From: JAZDHV01 sp043810355
Lineage (GTDB): Archaea > Nanobdellota > Nanobdellia > Woesearchaeales > JAGVYU01
DNA: 14,767 nucleotides
Direction of reading: 5' to 3'
Assembly (NCBI GenBank): GCA_043810355.1
Contig: JBDROB010000018.1
Coordinates: forward strand, 1 to 14,767
The notes under the pieces: generated by a model
Told to the model about the DNA's origin: nothing
What the model saw: the letters and a program-made list of their open reading frames with translations, nothing else
The model's database searches: none
Position numbers and translations under genes: made by a program
In this document: positions 6,921 to 13,242 of the stretch, one piece after another
How positions within the stretch are numbered: the stretch's first letter is position 1
Layout: each line of letters opens with the position of its first letter

Positions 6921-6931
6921 GTGTCTACAAA
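6918..6931. repeat. 14-bp direct repeat flanking the Fic gene (right copy)
   Basis: TAGGTGTCTACAAA at 6918-6931 is identical to 5971-5984. The right copy includes the Fic stop codon, and the left copy is the upstream arm of the Fic operator. The two bracket exactly the Fic promoter and gene. This fits duplication on insertion, recombination sites, or a second operator half-site. Confidence 0.55.
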
Positions 6932-7070
6932 TATTCACTTTTCATATGCTTCTAGCCACATGTTTTTCCCGATTGATTTTAATTTTCTTCCAGTGTCGGA
7001 TTTTTATGATAACAGGCTTAAAAAGTTAGCATGTAATCCCTAAAGAATATTTCTCATCATTTTGTAGTCC

Positions 7071-8495
7071 CTAAACTTGCTTAATCTTTCTGACTATCCC
7101 TTTCACTGCATCCACTTCTATCCAATCATCATCTTTTAATATTTTGGTCGCCTCTTTTGTCCCAATCACACAAGGCTTTCCCATTTCTCTTGATATTATG
7201 GAAGCATGGCTCAATAATCCGCCGACATCTGTTACAATAGCTGCTGCTTTCTTCATCAATGGAACAAAATCTGGTGTTGTCATTGTTGTTACTAATATGT
7301 CTCCGTCATTCATTTTTTCCATGTTTTCTGGCTCTAGGAATATTTTGGCTTTTCCTTTTGCATATCCTTTGTTTGCAGTCCTTCCAATAAGCTCTGTCTT
7401 GCTCTTGTCATATTTTGGTATAAAGATATCAAAGAATTCATTGAATTCTTTCTTATTTGAAACAATATCACATTTACCATTAACATTCAGGATTACATAT
7501 CCTTGTTTCCTTGCATTAATTTCATCAAGGTTAGCTTTCTCTTTATCATTAATCAATACAATAATCTCATCAGATGTAAGATAAATCAACTCATCATAAC
7601 TTATCCCTAATTCTTTGCCAATTTCATTGAATAATTCTCTGTATCTTACAACTGGGATGCTAAAGCATTCTGCAGAATACTGCCTGAAATAGCTGAATTC
7701 TTCTGCTTGGTCAATAATAAACTGTATCTTTCCATTGAATTCTTTCTGAGATTTTTTGTCAGGCAGATCCTTGATATTTCTCAGATCAGACAATATTTTT
7801 TGTATATTGTATATTTCTCCCCAGAACTGGTGTGTCCCTATCCATCCATACTCTTTGATTATTTTTTCAATTTCCAATGAAATTTCTTTTTTGTTCTTGA
7901 TTGCGATAAGAAATTTGTCCTTGTCTTCTTTCAATAGATCAAACAAGTCCTCTTGAATTAATTTTTTCTTTAATTCAACAATCTTTTTATGATGTGTTAT
8001 CACTAATGTTTCTCTTGGCTGTAATGACTCTAAGACTTCATTCATATCTAATCCGCTTTCTTTAACTTTATTTTCCAGAATCTGCCCTATATATTCAGTT
8101 ATTTGATATGAAAGATACCAAACATTCATCATCTGAAGGTCAGATTTGTGAAATTTCTCAAATCTTTCTATTAAGCTACCTTCTTTTAAGTCAATAAACC
8201 TATGTGCTTCTAATTTTTCTTTCATAATCTTATAGATTTTCTTGAAGAATTCCTCATCTTTCTCCCTTAACTTTAATTCAATCTTCTCTTTTAAGCCTGG
8301 AAAATTCTTCTCATTAAACAAGTAATAACCATTAATATAGAAAATGTCTTTCTTCCCTATTTCAAGATCCATTTCTTTGCATTGATCTTTATCAAACCAA
8401 TTAACCCAGTAAAAAGCTGACAATAATGGCTGATTCCACTCTCCAATCAAATTCCATTCTTCTTTCTTTAACCCATATTTTTCTAAAATATTCAT
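7071..8495 (-). CDS. Phosphohistidine-domain protein with helical N-terminal domain (paralogue A)
   Basis: This 474-residue protein ends in a PEP-utilising mobile domain (about 365-474): KGYAKGKAKI, DILVTTMTTPDF, then DVGGLLSHASIISRE with the phospho-accepting His430, PCVIGT, and the tail EVDAVKGIVRKI. Residues 1-360 are mostly helical and include YGWIGTHQFWGE (216-227) and a Q-G-Y-V-I-L-N-V-N-G segment (331-340), both matched in paralogue C of this window. The order, helical domain then histidine domain, is that of rifampicin phosphotransferase without its ATP-grasp part. The Thr two residues before the active His in PPDK and PEP synthase is Leu here. The gene follows paralogue B with a 21-bp gap and is probably co-transcribed with it. 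It likely takes phosphate from a separate ATP-grasp protein and passes it to an unknown substrate. Confidence 0.85.
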   Translation of the reverse strand: MNILEKYGLKKEEWNLIGEWNQPLLSAFYWVNWFDKDQCKEMDLEIGKKDIFYINGYYLFNEKNFPGLKEKIELKLREKDEEFFKKIYKIMKEKLEAHRFIDLKEGSLIERFEKFHKSDLQMMNVWYLSYQITEYIGQILENKVKESGLDMNEVLESLQPRETLVITHHKKIVELKKKLIQEDLFDLLKEDKDKFLIAIKNKKEISLEIEKIIKEYGWIGTHQFWGEIYNIQKILSDLRNIKDLPDKKSQKEFNGKIQFIIDQAEEFSYFRQYSAECFSIPVVRYRELFNEIGKELGISYDELIYLTSDEIIVLINDKEKANLDEINARKQGYVILNVNGKCDIVSNKKEFNEFFDIFIPKYDKSKTELIGRTANKGYAKGKAKIFLEPENMEKMNDGDILVTTMTTPDFVPLMKKAAAIVTDVGGLLSHASIISREMGKPCVIGTKEATKILKDDDWIEVDAVKGIVRKIKQV

Positions 8496-8516
8496 ATAAA
8501 CTAGAAGAACAAATAT

Positions 8517-9923
8517 TCATTTATTAATCTTTCTGACTATCCCTTTCACTGCATCAACCTCTACCATATCTCCGTCTTTGAACACTTGCGTACCATAATG
8601 TGTTCCAACAATGCATGGTATCTTGAATTCCCTTGATATTGTTGCTGCATGGCTAAGCATCCCGCCTTCATCTGTTACAATTGCTCCTGCTTTTGAGGCA
8701 ATATCCATGATTTGGGGCTGTGTCATTCCTGTAAAAAGGATTTCTCCTTTGTTAAATGTTTGTCTTAATTCCCTGGTTTTTTCAACATTATTGCATGGAA
8801 GGATTCGTGCTATTCCTTTAACAACTCCAGGGTGTGCAACCATTCCATTTAACTCATTTTTATCACCAATCTGATAAAGTTCCTGCAATTCCTTTTCAGC
8901 CAGCTTTTCTGCTTCATCTCCAGAAACATAAGTCTCTTTTCCATTCTTCCATAATCCTACAAAGCATTTGTCTCTTTTCTGTTTCTCTTCATCTGAAAGA
9001 GGGTTTCCTTCCAATAAATTTTTTATTTCGCCCATGAGATAATATTTATGAATGTGATTTGGATTCTCACCGCTTCTTTTTGCCACTTCATCAATTAACT
9101 TAATCACATAAAAATCTGATCCAGCCCAGCATGATTTTACAGTCATTCTTGACAAGGCAAGTTTTTGAAGAAGCTCAACAAGCCATCTTTTATCTTCATT
9201 GTTCTTTAGCAGATTTTCCTGTTTTTCTTTCAGTTTCTTTTTCTCTTCAATAAAATTGAATGTCATTGGATTCTTTACATCAAAATTATACCTTTGTGTT
9301 AGTGTTTCTATGACTTCATCATAGCTGAAATGGTCCATTACAGCCCATGGATACTTTCTTGCGTGAGTTAATAATGACTCTTTTGAGTATGGTTGTTTTA
9401 CTATCTCCTGCCAGTCTAGAACTTCCTTATTTGCTAGGTCTAATTCAATAGGTGACATTAAAATGGTTACATCTTCATCAGAAAACTTCTTTTTTAATTC
9501 TTTTACCAAATGATGTGTTCCCTCTGCTTGTGTTGCCCTGAAATAGCTGATAATCTTGCCCCATCTTACTATGACAAATTTCTTATAAATCTCAAATAAC
9601 TCTTGGTTTGATAGCTTGGAGAAATCAGTATTGTCCAAGAGACGAAATCCTTCCCATATCTCTCTGTTAATTTCGTCAATCTCTGATAAAAACTTTGCTG
9701 CATATTCCTTATCAAAGAAGTTCTTCCCTCTCTCAATATCATTTTTTAGGTCTTCAGTAGAATGAAAACAATATATATGATTATGCCTTGAAACCTGGAT
9801 TATATTGTTCAATTGGTTCCAGATTGTATCCCTGAACTGTTTAAGCGGAAGTATATTCCCTTCAATAGTCCGATGTGGCTGATAATCATTCCATAGGAAT
9901 GTATAGCTTGATTTGATTTTCAT
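8517..9923 (-). CDS. Phosphohistidine-domain protein with helical N-terminal domain (paralogue B)
   Basis: I start this protein at the ATG at 9923 (468 residues); an upstream TTG at 9956 would add 11 residues of poor quality. The C-terminal domain has HPGVVKGIARI, EILFTGMTQPQI, then DEGGMLSHAATISRE with the phospho-accepting His425, PCIVGT, and EVDAVKGIVRKINK. The N-terminal 350 residues are helical, with LSNQELFEIYKKF, a YPW...DHFSYDEV segment and NGKETYVSGDEAEKLAEKE. The last is a segment common in PEP-utilising proteins and shared with paralogue D (NGKET...G). The architecture is the substrate domain plus histidine domain of the rifampicin phosphotransferase type. It follows the phosphatase-like gene by 51 bp and precedes paralogue A by 21 bp, so the three may form one transcript. 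Confidence 0.83.
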   Translation of the reverse strand: MKIKSSYTFLWNDYQPHRTIEGNILPLKQFRDTIWNQLNNIIQVSRHNHIYCFHSTEDLKNDIERGKNFFDKEYAAKFLSEIDEINREIWEGFRLLDNTDFSKLSNQELFEIYKKFVIVRWGKIISYFRATQAEGTHHLVKELKKKFSDEDVTILMSPIELDLANKEVLDWQEIVKQPYSKESLLTHARKYPWAVMDHFSYDEVIETLTQRYNFDVKNPMTFNFIEEKKKLKEKQENLLKNNEDKRWLVELLQKLALSRMTVKSCWAGSDFYVIKLIDEVAKRSGENPNHIHKYYLMGEIKNLLEGNPLSDEEKQKRDKCFVGLWKNGKETYVSGDEAEKLAEKELQELYQIGDKNELNGMVAHPGVVKGIARILPCNNVEKTRELRQTFNKGEILFTGMTQPQIMDIASKAGAIVTDEGGMLSHAATISREFKIPCIVGTHYGTQVFKDGDMVEVDAVKGIVRKINK

Positions 9924-9974
9924 CACCTGCAAGTTTATTATTATAGGAAGAACCAACTACTTAAGAATCTTTCC

Positions 9975-10670
9975 TCACAGATCAGTCAATGCAACAATCT
10001 TCCCAACTGCTTTTGGTACAAAACATACTAAATCTTCAACTGCTGCAAAATAATGGTCTTTAGTTTTACCAAATGCATCAGATACAACTTCATTTTCATT
10101 TCCAGTTGCAAATCTAGGCAAGAGATCGGCAATAGTCTGGACTCTTTCTGGTTGCCATAGCCTGTTTCCTCCAGCTGATTGGCATCCTGCTTCTTCATAG
10201 ATCTTCCTTGCTCTTTGGTTATTGCCAGGATCCATTGATAATACTGCAACTGCTCTAGGATTTATAACTGTCTGGTCAGAATGATCTTTTACTTCCCCAT
10301 CAATTCTAAAATATTTTAAAGCTTCTGCTCTCCATGCATGCTCTTCTGCATGAAATGTTTCTTTTACTACAGGATAGAATCTACTTACTACATCATCATT
10401 TCCATCTCTTAATGCTTCATTTAATTCATCAGCTTGTTCAGGGTCATAAACATCCCCTCTTTCTAAACCCATCTGGACAAATCTTTTCTGTGCTTCAATA
10501 TTTTCTGTTCCAGCTTCAATACTATCAACTAATGTTCCACTAGAAGCAGCTTGGTATAGGTCTTGAGCACCTGCTGCTCTTAAATAATTTGCTGCAATCA
10601 TTTCAGCAACAGGGCTTCTGCCATGATTAGCTGTACATATAAATTCGATTATTTTTCTTAAGTCTGCCAT
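9975..10670 (-). CDS. Low-molecular-weight protein-tyrosine-phosphatase/arsenate-reductase-like protein
   Basis: From the ATG at 10670 this encodes 231 residues (a TTG four codons upstream is less likely; a TATA box lies 27 nt from the ATG). FICTANHGRSPVAEM near the N terminus is the phosphate-binding loop, Cys12-x5-Arg18-Ser, of the low-molecular-weight phosphatase fold; Cys12 would be the nucleophile. VLSMDPGNNQRARKI matches the second conserved segment of the family. The usual length is 130-160 residues; here about 70 extra acidic residues lie between the two segments. The protein is rich in Ala, Glu and Asp and poor in Lys, unlike its Lys-rich neighbours, which may signal transfer from elsewhere. 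It heads the run leading to paralogues B and A, so dephosphorylating their products or phosphohistidines is an attractive but unproved role. Confidence 0.75.
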   Translation of the reverse strand: MADLRKIIEFICTANHGRSPVAEMIAANYLRAAGAQDLYQAASSGTLVDSIEAGTENIEAQKRFVQMGLERGDVYDPEQADELNEALRDGNDDVVSRFYPVVKETFHAEEHAWRAEALKYFRIDGEVKDHSDQTVINPRAVAVLSMDPGNNQRARKIYEEAGCQSAGGNRLWQPERVQTIADLLPRFATGNENEVVSDAFGKTKDHYFAAVEDLVCFVPKAVGKIVALTDL

Positions 10671-10691
10671 AGTAATAATCAAGAAATCAAT

Positions 10692-10701
10692 TATATATAA
10701 A
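10692..10701 (-). promoter_or_regulatory. TATA box of the phosphatase-like gene
   Basis: The minus strand reads TTTATATATA, centred about 27 nt before the ATG at 10670. That predicts a leaderless transcript, settles the choice of ATG over the upstream TTG, and may drive paralogues B and A as well. Confidence 0.6.
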
Positions 10702-10764
10702 TCTTTCTATTTAATACTACTAAATAATAGTAACATATTCATTACTTAGAAAATAAATATAACC

Positions 10765-11421
10765 CTATATCAATTTCCTCAACAAATCAAATCTTGGCTT
10801 AAACTTCTTTTCCATAAAAACTCCTTTAAATGAATCAATAAACCCTTTTTCTTCTAATAAAGACAAGATTTTGTTTAAATTTTCCTTTACTTGCTTGTTT
10901 ATTCCCATTAATTCTTTCACTTTTTCAGGATTAAAATTTTCAGATAGTGCAACAATATCCCTGAAATCAGTTAATCTTCCTGCCTCTAGCTTCAATGCAA
11001 TGATCATTTCTTTGATTGGAATCCTGACTTTAATCTCTTTCTCAATTCCAATTATCTTTTTTATTTCAGAATTCTTATATAATTTTTCAAAACTAATGGC
11101 AGAGCCAGTCTGCCTTATCCCCATTCCATCTATTAATAAATCAACTGAAACTGACAATTCTTTCTTTTTCTCAAATCTTTTGAATTCAGTTGAATAAATA
11201 TTCTCAAGCTCTTTTGAAATTGTTTCAACAAACCCATTCTCATTAAGAATCTTTTTAAATTTCTCAAAATCTTCACGTTTAATAACAATATCTGCATCAA
11301 CTGAAAACCTGTGCTTATAGGCAGAAACAGCATATCCTCCTATTAAAATAAAATTTAAGTCTGAGAATGACTCCAATATCTCAAAGATTTCATTTTCCCT
11401 TTGGATAAATGGTTTAAACAT
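10765..11421 (-). CDS. AbiEii-like nucleotidyltransferase, probable toxin
   Basis: This 218-residue protein has the nucleotidyltransferase-fold pattern: LIGGYAVSAYKH (26-37) with Gly28-Gly29, then SVDADIVI with Asp42 and Asp44, then a third acid in SVDLLIDG (Asp94). KLEAGRLTDFRDIVAL (144-159) is the Lys...Arg...Arg-Asp segment typical of AbiEii/AbiGii toxins, which attach nucleotides to tRNA or other acceptors. Its ATG overlaps the stop of the winged-helix gene by 8 bp, and antitoxin-before-toxin is the AbiE order. It is shorter than classical AbiEii (about 300 residues). An aminoglycoside-type or housekeeping nucleotidyltransferase is the alternative, but the paired winged-helix gene favours the toxin reading. 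Confidence 0.75.
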   Translation of the reverse strand: MFKPFIQRENEIFEILESFSDLNFILIGGYAVSAYKHRFSVDADIVIKREDFEKFKKILNENGFVETISKELENIYSTEFKRFEKKKELSVSVDLLIDGMGIRQTGSAISFEKLYKNSEIKKIIGIEKEIKVRIPIKEMIIALKLEAGRLTDFRDIVALSENFNPEKVKELMGINKQVKENLNKILSLLEEKGFIDSFKGVFMEKKFKPRFDLLRKLI

Positions 11422-12052
11422 TTGTAAAAGCCTCCTGATACTTGATTCCAGTTTTTATATTATACATTTTTTCAATCATTTCCAATGCAGGCTCAAAATT
11501 ATATATGTATTTTCTCATAAAAGCTATTGTATCTGTTAAAGAATCAACAGGAATATTATCCAAGTATTCACATTCTATATCTTCTACAAACTCTGGACTG
11601 AAATAAATCCCTTGTTTTCTTTTTAATCCTAACTTATTCATGTAATAATAGAAAATTTCTTTGTCTGCTTTCTTAATTTTAATAAAAATTGGATAATGAT
11701 TTTTATACCTCCCAATATTGTACGCGCCTTTTGTCCAGACAAAAACAGAATCCGTTTTAGTAAAGCAGTATTGTATTCCAAACAAGCCTATTATTGAATA
11801 AAAAAAAGATACATCGTGCCTGAAAGAGGATTTGATAAATTTCAATATTCTTTTGTAAAAAACATTCTCTTTATTTAATTTAATTTTCATTCTATACAAC
11901 TTAAAAACATTTATCATAGCTAATTCCTTAACCCATTTATATGTCCAGCCATAAGAGACATTAATACGCTTAGCTAATGAATTAATGCTGTCTTTTTCTC
12001 TTGCAGCAATTATTATCTTCATTATATAAGGGTTTATTATTTCTAAGTCCAT
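11414..12052 (-). CDS. Winged-helix protein, probable antitoxin partner of the nucleotidyltransferase
   Basis: This 212-residue protein starts with a probable winged helix-turn-helix: residues 8-60, with INSLAKRINVSYGWTYKWVK as helix, turn and recognition helix, followed by a basic wing. The rest (60-212) is a Lys- and aromatic-rich domain with no motif I recognise. It overlaps the downstream nucleotidyltransferase gene by 8 bp. In AbiE systems a winged-helix AbiEi represses its own promoter and neutralises AbiEii; this protein takes the same place but is not clearly an AbiEi homologue by sequence. An 18-bp palindrome between its TATA box and start codon fits self-repression. Confidence 0.65.
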   Translation of the reverse strand: MDLEIINPYIMKIIIAAREKDSINSLAKRINVSYGWTYKWVKELAMINVFKLYRMKIKLNKENVFYKRILKFIKSSFRHDVSFFYSIIGLFGIQYCFTKTDSVFVWTKGAYNIGRYKNHYPIFIKIKKADKEIFYYYMNKLGLKRKQGIYFSPEFVEDIECEYLDNIPVDSLTDTIAFMRKYIYNFEPALEMIEKMYNIKTGIKYQEAFTNV

Positions 12053-12053
12053 C

Positions 12054-12084
12054 TTATCACTATAATGATAACTTATATATAAAA
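12054..12084 (-). promoter_or_regulatory. Promoter and palindromic operator of the winged-helix/nucleotidyltransferase pair
   Basis: TTATCA-CTATAA-TGATAA (12054-12071) is an 18-bp inverted repeat ending two bases from the ATG at 12052. Next to it, the minus strand reads TTTTATATATAA (12084-12073), a TATA box about 27 nt from the ATG. The palindrome therefore covers the expected transcription start, the ideal place for a repressor. Confidence 0.55.
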
Positions 12085-12122
12085 TTTTCTATTTTTCACT
12101 AATCTCCCTATTAATTTTCCAT

Positions 12123-12143
12123 ATAGAAAATAATTGAATTAAA
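12123..12143 (+). repeat. 21-bp intergenic repeat, copy 2
   Basis: This is the second copy of the 21-bp sequence found inverted at 2288-2308. It lies between the AbiE-like promoter and the end of paralogue D, about 10 kb from the first copy. No role is evident. Confidence 0.4.
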
Positions 12144-12168
12144 TTATAATAAAGACCTAATATAACTG

Positions 12169-12176
12169 AAAAAAAA
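12169..12176 (-). terminator. Oligo-T terminator of the right-hand phosphohistidine operon
   Basis: The minus strand has eight T residues, beginning four bases after the paralogue D stop codon. This is a typical archaeal oligo-T terminator and marks the end of the three-gene run from the right edge. Confidence 0.55.
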
Positions 12177-12180
12177 GAAT

Positions 12181-13242
12181 TTATTTTATTTTCCTGACTA
12201 TCCCTTTCTCTGCATCTACTTCAATTATATCCCCACTTTTCAGTGTATTTGTTGCTATCTCTGTCCCTACTATGCAAGGTTTCTTCATCTCTCTGGCAGT
12301 AATCGCAGCGTGGCAAAGAATACCTCCAACATCTGTGACTATTGCACTTGCTTTTTCAATAAATGGTGTGAACTCAGGCCTTGTCATGCCTGTAACCAAT
12401 ATATCCCCTTTATTGAATTCATATTTTTTAAAAGGATCTTTGATAATTCTGCATACGCCTTTAACCTTTCCCTTAAATGCAACAATTCCTTCAATTTTAT
12501 CAGCATGTTTTTTATGCTCTAAAGCAATCATATTTTCTAATTCATTTACTTTTTTCCCGCAAATAATTGTTTCTTTCCCATTTTCAAAATACAATGCACT
12601 TTCTTCAAATCTTTGTTTTAATATCTTTTCTTGAGGTAGTATTCCATCCTTAAGATATTTCTCAAAATCTTTTTGTGTTAAGCAAGTTAATAGATCAGAT
12701 TTAATATTCTCTTTTTTTGAAATAGCCTTCATTACATTTCGAAAAAAAGTTTCAGTATCACTGTACACATTCTCAGAATATTTCCTTGCATCATTAAAAA
12801 AAGGAAATAATCTATCTAATTCCTTTAATGGTAGATAATCAACTGTTTTCTTCATAAAATTATGATAAGCCAAATGTCTTTCAAACACTTTTAAGAATTC
12901 ATTATATTCACTTAAAGATGGAATCTTATGATACATTTTCTTCATCATTGGAGTGATTATATCAGTATTTTCTTTTATTTTATTGCATATTCTCTTCACT
13001 AATTCAATATTTTCAACTGCTTCTTTTGCAAGTTTCTTTCCAAAATGATCCAATTCATCTTTTCTTACATAAAATGTAGCTGTCCCTTTTTTATGAATGA
13101 ATAATACATGATTAAATCCAACTCCTAAAATTTTATTGAGTGAATTTTTATATTGTGGCCCCCAATATGAGCAGGAAATAAAAGTATAAGAACCAGCCCA
13201 TCGCTTTATCCATCCCATTTCTGATATTGATTTTAAATTCAT
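12181..13242 (-). CDS. Phosphohistidine-domain protein with short N-terminal domain (paralogue D)
   Basis: This 353-residue protein is the shortest full-length paralogue here. Its C-terminal mobile domain (about 250-353) has FKGKVKGVCRI, DILVTGMTRPEF, then DVGGILCHAAITARE with the phospho-accepting His311, PCIVGT, and EVDAEKGIVRKIK. The N-terminal 245 residues are helical and include FYVRKDELDHFGKKLAKEA and NGKETIICGKKVNELEN, which parallel segments of paralogue B, so a reduced substrate domain is likely. The Thr before the active His is Leu. Its ATG shares one base with the stop of paralogue C (TAATG), so translation is coupled. It is the last gene before an oligo-T terminator. Confidence 0.84.
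   Translation of the reverse strand: MNLKSISEMGWIKRWAGSYTFISCSYWGPQYKNSLNKILGVGFNHVLFIHKKGTATFYVRKDELDHFGKKLAKEAVENIELVKRICNKIKENTDIITPMMKKMYHKIPSLSEYNEFLKVFERHLAYHNFMKKTVDYLPLKELDRLFPFFNDARKYSENVYSDTETFFRNVMKAISKKENIKSDLLTCLTQKDFEKYLKDGILPQEKILKQRFEESALYFENGKETIICGKKVNELENMIALEHKKHADKIEGIVAFKGKVKGVCRIIKDPFKKYEFNKGDILVTGMTRPEFTPFIEKASAIVTDVGGILCHAAITAREMKKPCIVGTEIATNTLKSGDIIEVDAEKGIVRKIK

Noticed and set aside
5971..6931. The Fic unit as an insertion sequence
   Set aside because: There is no transposase in it and no terminal inverted repeat spanning the unit; only short direct repeats, which may also be regulator sites.
9924..9956. TTG start at 9956 for paralogue B
   Set aside because: It adds 11 hydrophobic residues with no support. 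The ATG at 9923 is the first ordinary start codon, although the AGGTG next to it is closer than ideal.
10671..10682. TTG start at 10682 for the phosphatase-like protein
   Set aside because: The TATA box spacing fits the ATG at 10670, and the family loop normally lies within the first 15 residues.
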